Positions 55,204 through 64,000 of a DNA stretch of 64,000 nucleotides are shown here, piece by piece. Where the stretch lies: NCBI RefSeq assembly GCF_900107535.1, contig NZ_FNRA01000003.1, positions 310,001 to 374,000 of the forward strand, read 5' to 3'. Every line of letters starts with the position of its first letter. Position 1 is the first letter of the stretch. The notes below the pieces were generated by a model, which was not told where the DNA came from, ran no database searches, and worked only from the letters and a program-made list of their open reading frames with translations. Source of the stretch: Pedobacter hartonius. GTDB lineage: Bacteria; Bacteroidota; Bacteroidia; Sphingobacteriales; Sphingobacteriaceae. The translations under genes were made by a program, and so were the position numbers.

Positions 55204-55903
55204 ATAAGCCTTTTTGTATCGCCTTCATGACAGCAGGGAAGTTGTCATCATACTTGTGCGAGCCCGGAATGGTTGCCTTATGCAGCTGTGAGGTTTCTTT
55301 GATCAGCGCATAAAAATCACTTTCTTCTTCATTTCCAAAAATACACCAGATTGGAACGATCGCTTTGGTCAGCTCCGGATAAACCTTATATTTCTCTTTA
55401 TCCGTAGGGCCGTAATTCAGCAGGTTTTTCAGCTTCACAACGTACCCTGTGGAACGCCCCGGGGAGAGCAGCACCACAGAAACAAGTTTGGCCGACAGCT
55501 CATCAGGCAGATGCGCAGGCAGGAAGGAGCCTACATCTGCACCAAAAGAATATCCGATGATAGAAAAGGAATCCTTATTCCATAATTTCATGTATGCAGA
55601 TAAGATCACTGTCATATCTTTTGCAAACCCTTCAGGAGTTTTCTGATTCCAAAAATATTTACGGGTATCCAGTGTGACCGTTGCATATCCGTTTTTGCCC
55701 AGTTCGTTTACCAGCCCCTCAGAAAAGCCATTCCAGCCACCGTCCCCGGTGAGGTAAACCAGGATGGGCTTAACAGATTTTTTATATTGCACATGTAAAG
55801 GGTAATCTGACAGGTTTTGTGCCTGCTGCGCCTTCACATTCCAAAAACCGCTCAGTAGAAACAGGCAAAGGGCCGGTTTTATCATTGATTTCTTCATTCT
55901 CAT
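55202..55903 (-). CDS. AcvB/VirJ-like secreted serine hydrolase
   Basis: 233 residues with a signal peptide (about 1-25). The order LVYLTGDGGWNGFSEGL, TLDTRKYFWNQKTPE, IIGYSFGADVGSF matches the AcvB/VirJ family, with the nucleophile Ser in GYSFGAD. The probable acid and base residues lie in the GNEEESD and GSHKYDDNF region. In Agrobacterium the family helps T-complex export, while in other bacteria its homologues hydrolyse lysyl-phosphatidylglycerol. It is periplasmic here. Confidence 0.88.
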   Translation of the reverse strand: MRMKKSMIKPALCLFLLSGFWNVKAQQAQNLSDYPLHVQYKKSVKPILVYLTGDGGWNGFSEGLVNELGKNGYATVTLDTRKYFWNQKTPEGFAKDMTVILSAYMKLWNKDSFSIIGYSFGADVGSFLPAHLPDELSAKLVSVVLLSPGRSTGYVVKLKNLLNYGPTDKEKYKVYPELTKAIVPIWCIFGNEEESDFYALIKETSQLHKATIPGSHKYDDNFPAVMKAIQKGL

Positions 55904-56011
55904 TTGTGTCTCGGAATAACCTTCACAATTAACCGTATTTTTATTCAGAAAACAAAGTATTTGGTATAAGGTTTGTCAGTACTAGGATGATATCTATTAT
56001 AACCTACGAAA

Positions 56012-56377
56012 ATGATGAAGCAAATACACGTTGTTGAAGATGACCAAGACATCAGGCAGATCATTGAATTCTTACTTGAAGATGAAGGATATCAGGTAAA
56101 ACTTTTTCCCAATGTAACTTCCTTCCATGCCGCTATGGCAAAAACCATCCCTGATTTGTTTTTACTGGACGTAATGCTGCCGGACGGCAATGGAATTGAA
56201 TTGTGTAAAGAGATCAGAACAACACAGATGATAAAGGATATTCCGATTATTGTGATGTCTGCAAATGCGCAGGCCGGAACTATATTCAGGCAGTGCAGCG
56301 CCGATGATTTTATCAGTAAACCGTTCGATATTAATGATATTTTAAGTAAGATCAATAAACAGATCGAACTCCATTGA
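56012..56377 (+). CDS. Single-domain response regulator
   Basis: 121 residues, only a receiver domain. The acidic pocket is EDD (9-11), the phosphorylated Asp is in LLDVMLPDG (about 53), a Ser in MSANAQ serves as the switch, and Lys in ISKPFD (about 103). No output domain is present, so it acts as a CheY-like protein, probably passing phosphate to a partner. The nearest histidine kinase is at 57497-58864, but in the opposite direction and 1.1 kb away. Confidence 0.93.
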   Translation: MMKQIHVVEDDQDIRQIIEFLLEDEGYQVKLFPNVTSFHAAMAKTIPDLFLLDVMLPDGNGIELCKEIRTTQMIKDIPIIVMSANAQAGTIFRQCSADDFISKPFDINDILSKINKQIELH

Positions 56378-57496
56378 GAAAATGGTAGGTACAGCAGACT
56401 GGAGTATTAACCAACCTAACTACAAAGCCTGCTGCACATCCCTGCCGGTTAGTCCGGGGGTTCTTTGATACATTGGTTCGAATGAATAAATAGCGCTTGC
56501 ATAGGAACGAAATCAAACGGTTTCTTTATAATACAGTATAAAAAATCGATTAATCTCCTATCCGACAAAAAAAAGACACATGTTGATGTGTATAGCCCCT
56601 CAATGCGACACGATCCCGCCCGGGAATAATTTTAATCCCTGAAGAAATTGCCTCATCATATAGACACACGTTCCCGGGAGTTTGGAAACAGGCCCTTTAA
56701 GGATAATAAACAAATATGCAATTAGCAGGACAGTGCCCGTCCTGTAAAATCACATCGAACTTCCAGGCTATTACCGCCTCTCCGCTAATTCTCTTCCAAC
56801 AGATTCTTCCGGTTAAGGAGCTCTTTGATATTTTCTCCTTCCCTGGAAAGGGTTTCGATGATTGCATCTACCAGGATTGGCTCTGTTGTTAGGGGGCTTT
56901 CTGTATTTGGTGCTGTTTTATCTTCCATGATTTTATTGATTATATCATCTAATTTTACTCGACCTATAATTTGATATTACTAATATAGCAAATATACAAA
57001 CAGATAAAATTCTTTTTTTTAAACATTTATTTGTTCTGAAACCTAAATTTTAAGTTCAGAGAAAGCAGCATTTCCCACTAAGTGTATTTTCAACACCAAT
57101 TTAGGCTTTTTTGTACTGAATACCACAGCTAAAAAATTAACGGAAAGAGAAACTGCTATGGATAATTAAATGCTTTTAGCGCAACAGGCAACCCAGGGAC
57201 CTGCTGACACGAAAACCCGGTGAAATATTTTGATAAAGAAAAATTCCTGACTGGTAATGATAAAAAGACCTGTAAAAAACAAAGCCGGGCATTGTTCAGT
57301 CTACCCGGCTTCATGCATCAATCGTATAGAATTAATGTAGTCATGAGGACTAATCAAATATATTAATAATTCAGAAATTAAACAAAAAAAATAATTATAA
57401 TCACTTAACGGTCAGACAACTACCATAAAACATCGAAAATAACACCGTAACGCAGGTTCTGGAAATATTTAATCCTAAAAAATAGCATTTTAATAA
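56378..57496. other. Long gene-poor stretch with one small ORF
   Basis: About 1.1 kb between the response regulator and the kinase. It has a possible 47-codon ORF (separate entry). An 8-bp CCCGGGAA...TTCCCGGG pair (about 56629 and 56673), small hairpins near 56580 and 56740, and an AAGCCGGG/CCCGGCTT hairpin at 57282-57311 (14-nt loop, no T-run) are also present. I see no larger coding remnant. Confidence 0.4.
56785..56928 (-). CDS. Possible small acidic protein (47 aa)
   Basis: An ORF of 47 residues, MEDKTAPNTESPLTTEP then ILVDAIIETLSREGEN and IKELLNRKNLLEEN, with an amphipathic helix in its second half. It is too short for family recognition. It is reported because the codons look natural and the region is otherwise empty. 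Confidence 0.35.
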   Translation of the reverse strand: MEDKTAPNTESPLTTEPILVDAIIETLSREGENIKELLNRKNLLEEN

Positions 57497-58864
57497 TTAA
57501 AGCTGATCGCTCAATTCCCCCTGTTGTGAAGAGGCTGCAATATTTTTATTAAATACGGGTATTGATATGGTGAAGGCTGTTCCTTTTCCCGGTGTACTGG
57601 TAAAGCTGATAGAACCGCCCTGCAGTTCTGTAAATTCTTTGCACAGAATTAAACCTAGTCCGACGCCTTTTTCATTGTTCGTACCAAAAGTAGATTTCGC
57701 TTTCAAAGAAAAAACATATTTCTGGTCGCCCTCCTCTATCCCCATTCCTGAGTCTGCTATAGTGATTTTACAATTACCTTCAACCTTAGCCATCACGTCT
57801 ATAGTTCCTCCCATTGGCGTAAACTTGATCGCGTTACTGATCAGGTTGCGGATCACCAGCAGCAACATATTGGCATCTGCTTCAACATAGATGTTTTCAC
57901 CGATGTCGCATTTTAAATCCAGCCCTTTCTCCTGGGCAATACTTGTTTCAACTTTCAGCATATCGCGCAGCACCTTCAACAGCTCCATTGGCTGAACATT
58001 TACCTTTACACCGTCCAGCTGGGATTTTGACCAGGATAATAAATTGCCCATCATGTTGGAGGTGTTCTTAGTGAGCGATAACAGTTTAAGTTCAATTTCT
58101 TTTTTCTCCTCTTCCTTTAAAGGATAGGCGGTTAAAAGCTCCAGGTAACTTTGTATGGAAGCCAGCGGGCTCCTAAGGTCATGCGCCACGATAGAAAAAA
58201 GTTTGTTCTTTTCCCCGTTCAGCAATTCAAGCTGGATATTCTTCAGTTCAATATCCAGGGCCCTGTTGATCGCCGATTTCTTTTCCGTCTCATAATTTTG
58301 CCTGAGGTATTTCAGGGAAAAGAACAAAGAGAAGATCACCACGATATAAGCAGATACCGCATCTGTAAAACGGCTGGTCAGTGTAGGGTAAGTGGATGGT
58401 ACCAGGAAAGGAAAATAATATTGCGTCACACAGACTCCCAGTACGAAAGAGATATTCACCAATAACCAGGGCCATTGCTGGTTATTAGGCGCAGTGGATG
58501 ACAGCAGGTAAAAGAATAAGGCAAAAAGAATGAGTGTAGGGCCGTCAATACCCGAATTTAAAAAGTACACCACGGCAAAGAAGACATTTCCGAGAACCCC
58601 CATTCCGATTACGCTGTAGATAAATTCTCTCCGGATACGTGACATATAATACAGCCAGGCAAAACCGATCAGCGCAACAAAACTCACAAAAGCAACTCTC
58701 GGCAAGCCGACAAAATAATTAAAGGGAACGTTATACGCCAATGCAATAAAGGCAACAATACAGATGGAATGATAGATACGTGCCTCCAATGAAAATGCAG
58801 CATCAGTCCCGGTCAATCTAACCTGAATACGTCTAAGCCTGTATATAAGATGCGCGGATGTCAC
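57497..58864 (-). CDS. Membrane sensor histidine kinase
   Basis: 455 residues. Six hydrophobic helices (about 25-190) form a membrane sensor without a large periplasmic domain. A coiled-coil linker leads to the dimerisation helix with SIVAHDLRSPLASIQSYLEL (phosphorylated His) and the ATP-binding domain with NLISNAIKFTPMGG (N-box), IADSGMGIEEGD (G1) and GVGLGLILCKEF (G2). It senses an unknown membrane signal. Only the stand-alone receiver gene nearby could be its partner. Confidence 0.92.
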   Translation of the reverse strand: MTSAHLIYRLRRIQVRLTGTDAAFSLEARIYHSICIVAFIALAYNVPFNYFVGLPRVAFVSFVALIGFAWLYYMSRIRREFIYSVIGMGVLGNVFFAVVYFLNSGIDGPTLILFALFFYLLSSTAPNNQQWPWLLVNISFVLGVCVTQYYFPFLVPSTYPTLTSRFTDAVSAYIVVIFSLFFSLKYLRQNYETEKKSAINRALDIELKNIQLELLNGEKNKLFSIVAHDLRSPLASIQSYLELLTAYPLKEEEKKEIELKLLSLTKNTSNMMGNLLSWSKSQLDGVKVNVQPMELLKVLRDMLKVETSIAQEKGLDLKCDIGENIYVEADANMLLLVIRNLISNAIKFTPMGGTIDVMAKVEGNCKITIADSGMGIEEGDQKYVFSLKAKSTFGTNNEKGVGLGLILCKEFTELQGGSISFTSTPGKGTAFTISIPVFNKNIAASSQQGELSDQL

Positions 58865-58972
58865 TGTGTTTCAAATATAGCCAATAATAATATACATTAT
58901 ATTGCATTTTTTAATGCAGGGGGACTGATTAAAAAAATTAAAAAACACCGAATCATTTTTAAGAAAATTACT

Positions 58973-58980
58973 TACTTTTG
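58973..58980 (+). promoter_or_regulatory. Promoter -7 element for the fluoride riboswitch transcript
   Basis: TACTTTTG fits TAnnTTTG and lies directly before the riboswitch, so the transcript would begin within or just before the aptamer, as is usual for short bacterial riboswitches. No convincing -33 TTTG is seen. Confidence 0.5.
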
Positions 58981-58984
58981 AAGA

Positions 58985-59056
58985 GGAAATGGTGTCTTCC
59001 TTTAAAAAACCGCATTGCTGATGACGCCTGCAATTAACCCGCACAATGCGTTGTGC
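58985..59056 (+). promoter_or_regulatory. crcB-type fluoride riboswitch
   Basis: The aptamer has P1 GGAA (58985-58988) with TTCC (58997-59000), the strand GGTGTC (58991-58996) that pairs as a pseudoknot with GACGCC (59023-59028, one G-U), the core AAACCGC, and the conserved GCTGATGACGCC. These match the crcB motif. P3 is very short (CGC-ATT-GC). Downstream, GCACAA/TTGTGC (59041-59046, 59051-59056) makes a hairpin. CGCATTG (59011-59017) of the aptamer is fully complementary to CAATGCG (59044-59050), so the two states exclude each other. It controls the CLC gene that starts 14 nt later. Confidence 0.85.
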
Positions 59057-59070
59057 CTAATATTTTGTAG

Positions 59071-60447
59071 GTGAAAAAATTTGAACATTACTCCATTCTT
59101 AAACAGCTTATCCGCTGGATCATCCTTGTCTTACCTATTGCAATTGTAACCGGCAGCATTATCGCATTGTTTTTATGGCTGTTAAATCTTGCCATACACT
59201 ACCGCTTTCAGTATCAATGGCTGCTATTCTTCCTCCCTGCAGCTGGAATAGCCATCTACATGACCTATAATTCCATTGGAAAAAATTCCGAAAAGGGAAA
59301 TAACCTGATCATTGAAGAGATACACCAGGCCGGTGCAGGCATTCCAAAAAGGATGGCCCCTGTTATTCTGACAACAACGGTGATCACACATCTGTTTGGC
59401 GGATCGGCAGGGCGTGAGGGCACTGCCGTACAAATTGGCGGAAGCATTGCAGGAATGTTCGGACGGTGGTTCAGACTGAATGAACAGGATACCCGCGTAA
59501 TGCTTACCGCAGGCATAGCTGCCGGCTTTGGTGCTGTCTTTGGAACACCTCTTACCGGGGCAATCTTTGCCTTAGAGGTGCTGACCATTGGAAGCATCCG
59601 CTACAATGCATTATTCCCTGCGCTGGTTGCCAGTGTGATTGCCGATATTACGGTTGCTGCATGGGGCATACACCATACGGCTTACCATATTGATGTATTT
59701 GCCCATACCACTTACCACGGCGCTGTCTGGTTGCCTGCAGACCTTTTACTGGTCTTTAAGGTTACCGTTGCGGCCATTGCATTTGGCCTGGCCAGTTTCC
59801 TCTTTTCAGGGATGGTACAGGAGCTGAAAGTAATATTTGTTAAAGTGAGCCCTGCCGGATGGATGGTTCCGGTGATCGGCGGGCTGATCATTATCGGGCT
59901 AACATACATCAATGGAAAACAGGATTATCTCAGCCTCGGTGTAGACCCGCAATACCCGTGCGCCATCACCATCCCCTCGGCATTTCACGCAGGAGGAGCA
60001 GACACCTGGAGCTGGTTATGGAAAACCGTTTATACCACCACCACACTTGCTTCAGGGTTTAAAGGAGGAGAGGTCACTCCTTTATTTTATATAGGCGCTA
60101 CTTTGGGCAATACCCTCGCTCAGGTGCTGGACGCACCGGTAAGCCTGTTTGCTGCCCTGGGGTTTATTGCAGTATTTGCAGGAGCAACCAATACACCGCT
60201 GGCCTGTACTTTTATGGGCATAGAGCTCTTTGGAGGCGAGTATGCCCTGCTGTTTGCCATAGCCTGTTTTACAGCTTACTTTTTCAGCGGCCATTCAGGA
60301 ATCTATTCTGCCCAGACCATCACTGTTCCAAAATTTGAAGGAACAGCTGATGAAAGCGAAACATCCCCGGGCCAAGCCAGCCGCAGAAGAGGGTACCTTC
60401 ATTCTAAAATCGAGAAATACCGTTTCCCCGGGTCCGGAACAGAATAA
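59071..60447 (+). CDS. CLC-F-type fluoride/proton antiporter
   Basis: 458 residues, starting at GTG (MKKFEHYSILKQL). About ten or more helices. The selectivity motifs are FGGSAGREGTAVQIGG (gate Glu in GREGT), GTPLTGAIFALE and GFKGGEVTPLFYIG. The GREGT and GGEVTP forms are those of the fluoride-exporting CLC-F branch rather than GKEGP and GGFFAP of chloride types. The fluoride riboswitch just upstream agrees. It removes fluoride from the cytoplasm with H+ exchange. Confidence 0.93.
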   Translation: MKKFEHYSILKQLIRWIILVLPIAIVTGSIIALFLWLLNLAIHYRFQYQWLLFFLPAAGIAIYMTYNSIGKNSEKGNNLIIEEIHQAGAGIPKRMAPVILTTTVITHLFGGSAGREGTAVQIGGSIAGMFGRWFRLNEQDTRVMLTAGIAAGFGAVFGTPLTGAIFALEVLTIGSIRYNALFPALVASVIADITVAAWGIHHTAYHIDVFAHTTYHGAVWLPADLLLVFKVTVAAIAFGLASFLFSGMVQELKVIFVKVSPAGWMVPVIGGLIIIGLTYINGKQDYLSLGVDPQYPCAITIPSAFHAGGADTWSWLWKTVYTTTTLASGFKGGEVTPLFYIGATLGNTLAQVLDAPVSLFAALGFIAVFAGATNTPLACTFMGIELFGGEYALLFAIACFTAYFFSGHSGIYSAQTITVPKFEGTADESETSPGQASRRRGYLHSKIEKYRFPGSGTE

Positions 60448-60452
60448 TCCTG

Positions 60453-63035
60453 TTATATCCTGAAATTCATCGAAAAGAATGGATACCAGCCTTCGTTAGA
60501 ATGCCCGGCTATCACCTGTATGATCGTCAGTCCGGCAGGTGAGAAATAGATTCCCCCGCCGGTGCCCTGGTGCCATTTATCAGAGTGCTCGCCCTTTTCC
60601 CATACTCTTCCTGCATCATAGAACCCGGTTAAGCCCAGTTGCCCCGGTAAGATATAACTGGCCACATTAAACAGCTTGATCCTTCCCTGGAGGTTGTTGT
60701 AAACCATATGTTCCCCTGCAAAACGGTTTTGCAGATATCCCAGTAAATTGCCCTGCCCACCTAAAAACATAGACTGGTAGAAGGCAGCATCACCAACGGT
60801 AACACCACCGCCAACACGATCTGACAGCACTATTGTACCGCGGGAGTTCAGCTTTTGATAGTAGGTAAACTCAGGCCTGATCTGCATGAACGATTTGGAA
60901 TAATGGTTCAGGCCGGTATATCCCTGCAGCGTAACATTAAAATAATAGCCCTCGCTAGGCAAGAAATTGCTGTTCCTGTGGTTAGCGTTAAAGTTTACCA
61001 GAAAGCCCACATGTGCCTTGTCCCTGTTTACAGTGGCACTGTCGTACGAATTGATCAGCGACTGCTGGTTGATAAACCTTCCGTCATTATCGTCAAAGTT
61101 CAGGTGATAGAACTGTATGGACGGGCCGGCGCTAATTGTATTTCCATTTCCCACATACCAGCGCAATGCAGGATCTACCTGGTAAGTATCAAATCTGGTG
61201 CGGTAAAACCTGCGGTAATTGCCTTCTTTTACAAGGCCCGTTTCATTGCCTCTTCCAAAAAAGTTCATGGTATTGTCAGGCGCCTGAATAAATGCCTGTA
61301 AAGTAATATCGGCCTTGCCTATTGCCTGCATCCATTCCCCGTCGTACTTGATGCGGAAAGCATCAGTAGCAAATGAATGGCTTACCATGATCTGCTGTGA
61401 ACTGGAATAAGGCAGTTTTCTGAATCCATCTTTTTTCACAAACCTGGCACCCAGCCCAAGTAAAAATCCGTCATCCTTGTTCAGGGCTGCTGTAGCCAGC
61501 GGGATCCATACATTATAAAGATTGGTGGCTATAAATTTGTTGTTCAGGGTATCAGCAGAAAGATGGGTTTTTAATCTTTTTACGTCCCCGGTAAACTGGG
61601 TATGCTCTTTCTGATCATAAACCTTAACCTTCCGGCCGGCCTGCTTCACATCAAACAGGTCATTTCCTTCGCCTCCTACTACTCTCAGTTTAATTGGCGA
61701 AGCAGCGGTATTGACCGTCACCTGGTCATCCCCCCCAGCCACATAAAGTCTGAGTTCTTTGGTGATGTCCGGCTGATAGGTCATATCCATTAACAGGTCC
61801 TTTACCTGCCCTTCTTTATCTATTTTATTGATCACCACCCTGGTGCCACGGTCAGGCGCATCTGTAATGGTGACCTTCTCATTTTTATCACTCGTCCGGA
61901 TGTCTACGATCCTGTTGATGAACTGATAAAATCCGCTCATTGCGGCCGGTATATGATCACGGCGTTGTTTCAGTTCGGAGAAGAGCTGCTCATGGCGCAT
62001 ACGGTATACTTCAACGGGCATACGTTTCAGGCCTGCTTCCAGTACATCATCGGTTTCTGCCTTGACAAAGTCGTTCACTACCTGCATATAATCAGTATAG
62101 CTCAGCTGTGCATCCGGGAAGCCCTTCATAAACCGTGTTTTAAACAAAGAATACTTTACACCGGGAAGCGTAGGTCCAAAATCTCCCAGCAGCGGATCTA
62201 TCCAGGGCAATGCAGCGATGGAAGGAAACAGGCCCTGGTTCACATGAAATACCTGGTCACGGTCACGCGGAATGGCCTCATATATTTTGTCTTTGCCCTC
62301 CTTTACATCCAGCCAGCGCCACTGGTCCTCGTGCCTGTCCCAGTCGCCAATCAGCAGGTCCAGCAGCCTGGCCCTCAAAAACTGTTTGCCGTCAAAATGA
62401 TGGTCATTGTCTTCATTCAGCTCTTTTATCATTTTAGGCGTATTGTCTGATTCACCTCCCGGCTCTCTTTCTTCGAGCAGCACAACCATACCTGAGAACT
62501 CTTTATTGTATTCGCCCAGCGCATTATCAGGCGCTACCACTCCAATCACCGGATTGGCATGTCTGACATTTACCGCATCCGCCAGCGGCGGAACGATCAA
62601 TGCCGAAAAAGGATGCTGCCCGCTCATTGCATCTCTTACCCAATCCAGCGCAAAAGTTTCGCGGAGGCCTTCCGGAAGCAATTTATCAGGTGTTTTTTCC
62701 ACACTGCGCATCACGTATTCCATCCCGTCCGGGGCTGCGAGCCGCAATGATTTGGATTGCATTCCTCCCCCCTCTTTTACCGGTGACAGTCCGCCATATA
62801 ACTTAGATATTTTGATTAATGGCAGTTTAACAGATGCAGCCCATTCTTTTCTGTAGTTTTCCCCAAAGAACCACTTATGGGTTCCGGAAACATCAGCATA
62901 CACAGGGTGAACTTTAACCACAGTACTATCAGAGAAGTTTTGACCGGCGGATGACTTTACTCTCGCTGAATTTTGTGCCTGGACATATTCTGCAAACAAG
63001 GTAAATAGTAATATTAAGGGTAATCTTTTAAGCAT
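60453..63035 (-). CDS. Outer membrane barrel protein with kinase-like motif region
   Basis: 860 residues with a signal peptide (about 1-20). Residues about 200-290 contain LLIGDWDRHEDQWRW and EAIPRDRDQVFHV, reminiscent of the DRH-x-x-N and DFD-like catalytic motifs of HipA/Fam20-type kinases. The last 350 residues (about 505-860) look like an Omp85/BamA-type outer membrane barrel, with RVGGGVTVGD, GGQGNLLGYLQNRFAGEHM and a terminal beta-strand ending FFSMNFRI. Related proteins often carry an extra N-terminal metallophosphoesterase, which is missing here. Function unknown; whether the kinase part is active is not clear. Confidence 0.72.
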   Translation of the reverse strand: MLKRLPLILLFTLFAEYVQAQNSARVKSSAGQNFSDSTVVKVHPVYADVSGTHKWFFGENYRKEWAASVKLPLIKISKLYGGLSPVKEGGGMQSKSLRLAAPDGMEYVMRSVEKTPDKLLPEGLRETFALDWVRDAMSGQHPFSALIVPPLADAVNVRHANPVIGVVAPDNALGEYNKEFSGMVVLLEEREPGGESDNTPKMIKELNEDNDHHFDGKQFLRARLLDLLIGDWDRHEDQWRWLDVKEGKDKIYEAIPRDRDQVFHVNQGLFPSIAALPWIDPLLGDFGPTLPGVKYSLFKTRFMKGFPDAQLSYTDYMQVVNDFVKAETDDVLEAGLKRMPVEVYRMRHEQLFSELKQRRDHIPAAMSGFYQFINRIVDIRTSDKNEKVTITDAPDRGTRVVINKIDKEGQVKDLLMDMTYQPDITKELRLYVAGGDDQVTVNTAASPIKLRVVGGEGNDLFDVKQAGRKVKVYDQKEHTQFTGDVKRLKTHLSADTLNNKFIATNLYNVWIPLATAALNKDDGFLLGLGARFVKKDGFRKLPYSSSQQIMVSHSFATDAFRIKYDGEWMQAIGKADITLQAFIQAPDNTMNFFGRGNETGLVKEGNYRRFYRTRFDTYQVDPALRWYVGNGNTISAGPSIQFYHLNFDDNDGRFINQQSLINSYDSATVNRDKAHVGFLVNFNANHRNSNFLPSEGYYFNVTLQGYTGLNHYSKSFMQIRPEFTYYQKLNSRGTIVLSDRVGGGVTVGDAAFYQSMFLGGQGNLLGYLQNRFAGEHMVYNNLQGRIKLFNVASYILPGQLGLTGFYDAGRVWEKGEHSDKWHQGTGGGIYFSPAGLTIIQVIAGHSNEGWYPFFSMNFRI

Positions 63036-63136
63036 AAGGTTATATTTACGGCGTGAATTTAATTAAAATCCATTTAAACAGTCGCGCTCTTGCATTGTTA
63101 TACCTAAAATACAAAATAATTAACTCAAAATTATAC

Positions 63137-64000
63137 ATGCGTAACATTCATCTTGCATTTCCACACATTAAATATCAAAAAGCATTATCCGCAGTTTGCT
63201 TCTTTGCAGTCCTGTTTTTTTTCTGCGGCTGTTCCATACCTGCAGCATCCCAGAGTGTGACCGTAAAAACGAATAATGGATATGTCGGGGGCACCAGGGA
63301 AAAAAACATTCTTGTATTTAAAGGCATTCCGTATGCAAAACCTCCGGTAGGCAGCCTCCGGTTTAAAGCGCCGCAGCCTGCTGATCAATGGAAGGATACG
63401 TTATCCTGCAGACAGTTCGGTAATATCGCATCACAGTATAGTGGTTCGAAAAAAGGGGCAACAGGCAGTGAGGACTGTTTAAGTCTGAACGTATATACCC
63501 CATTTACATCAGGAAAGACCAAACTTCCGATAGTGGTATGGGTGCACGGAGGGGCGATGACCTCAGGTGCCGGGAAGGGGATGGACGGGCATGCCTTTGC
63601 TGATCAGGACAGCATTATTACCGTTACCATTAACTACAGGCTTGGCGTTTTTGGCTTCCTGTATATGGGCGATCAGCATTCAGGATACCGCAATTCGGGC
63701 AATAACGGTTTACTGGATTGCATCATGGCATTGAAATGGATCAGGCAAAATATCAGTTCATTTGGCGGGGATGCCTCAAAGGTTACCGTAATGGGGGAAT
63801 CTGCCGGCGCAAAACTGGTGAGCACCCTGCTGGTTTCTCCGCTGGCAAAAGGTTATTTTAGTCAATTGATTCTTGAGAGCGGTGCCGTACAGTGCATCAG
63901 GGATAGCACCACGGCCAAAAACATCAGGCAGAGGCTACTGGATACGCTACAGCTGAACAGTCCTGCAGCACTCCTGAAATTGAGCACTGCACAACTGATC
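63137..64000 (+). CDS. Type-B carboxylesterase, truncated by the window edge
   Basis: The first 288 residues of a carboxylesterase start at ATG 63137 and run off the window. A signal segment with a possible lipobox (FFFCGC) is followed by VFKGIPYAKPPVGSLRFK, SEDCLSLNVYTP, the oxyanion region WVHGGAMTSGAG and the nucleophile elbow VMGESAGAKL. These are typical of type-B carboxylesterases and para-nitrobenzyl esterases. The C-terminal Glu and His of the triad would lie to the right. It is divergent from the kinase-like barrel gene. Confidence 0.9.
   Translation, partial: MRNIHLAFPHIKYQKALSAVCFFAVLFFFCGCSIPAASQSVTVKTNNGYVGGTREKNILVFKGIPYAKPPVGSLRFKAPQPADQWKDTLSCRQFGNIASQYSGSKKGATGSEDCLSLNVYTPFTSGKTKLPIVVWVHGGAMTSGAGKGMDGHAFADQDSIITVTINYRLGVFGFLYMGDQHSGYRNSGNNGLLDCIMALKWIRQNISSFGGDASKVTVMGESAGAKLVSTLLVSPLAKGYFSQLILESGAVQCIRDSTTAKNIRQRLLDTLQLNSPAALLKLSTAQLI

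Noticed and set aside
57282..57311. AAGCCGGG/CCCGGCTT hairpin as a terminator
   Set aside because: The loop is long, no T-run follows, and no gene ends nearby on either strand apart from the kinase stop about 185 nt away.
56012..58864. Response regulator and histidine kinase as a two-component operon
   Set aside because: They are convergent and separated by 1.1 kb; pairing is possible but not supported by gene order.

Overview
The window looks like chromosomal DNA of a Bacteroidota bacterium, most likely Sphingobacteriaceae and close to Pedobacter. The signs are SusC/SusD-type proteins, Bacteroidetes-style promoters (TAnnTTTG at -7, in two cases with TTTG about 19 nt upstream), GH106, GH29 and GH105 sugar enzymes with rhamnose mutarotase, and many AT-rich gene gaps. 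This placement is inferred from gene families and motifs, not from a database search.

Layout. 1-14.5 kb: the decayed end of a Na+/H+ antiporter, a TonB-dependent receptor with a decayed AraC gene behind it, a sulfurtransferase, an RRM protein, an EEP nuclease remnant, an AI-2E-type transporter, a PIF1-like helicase, a SusD remnant, a tRNA-Cys-like locus, a TauE/SafE exporter and small unknown genes. 14.6-27.7 kb: mostly housekeeping and metabolism (HAD phosphatase, DUF3887 hydrolase, PfkB kinase, desaturase, malic enzyme, a cysE-cysM pair, MscS channel, IGHMBP2-like helicase). 27.7-34.8 kb: a collapsed rhamnose/rhamnogalacturonan utilisation locus on the minus strand. GH106 rhamnosidase, rhamnose mutarotase and a Gfo/Idh/MocA oxidoreductase are intact, but the GntR-type regulator has an in-frame stop, and a SusC gene is frameshifted and joined by a deletion to the tail of a GH105 gene. 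35-45 kb: glycine-rich and lipoprotein genes, a GH29 fucosidase, an orphan ECF sigma factor, SelO, a 2-hydroxyacid dehydrogenase, dnaA with DnaA-box-like sites upstream, and Ohr. 45-64 kb: FabV, PepD, PAP2, L,D-transpeptidase, a group of stress-type genes (DUF892, iron permease, PRC-barrel, DUF2383), LspA plus cyclophilin, a GHKL ATPase, two-component parts, a fluoride riboswitch with a CLC-F-type channel, a kinase-motif/outer-membrane-barrel fusion and the start of a carboxylesterase.

The most unusual structure is a pair of hairpins at 34937-35016 and 35166-35243. Each has a perfect 21-bp stem of its own sequence, closed by the same 36-nt core, which lies in opposite orientation in the two copies. 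Other non-coding signals are: a promoter buried in a 14-bp-arm palindrome that would drive a short terminated RNA (about 16873-17062); a 3' element of about 70 nt present twice, 40 kb apart (14486 and 55131), behind two unrelated small genes; a fluoride riboswitch whose aptamer segment is complementary to its own expression platform; a TGTAGA-motif cluster before a small HTH gene; and a palindromic operator candidate before the broken regulator.

At least six protein-coding remnants plus a degenerate tRNA-like gene lie in 64 kb, which points to continuing gene decay in accessory functions while core genes stay intact.
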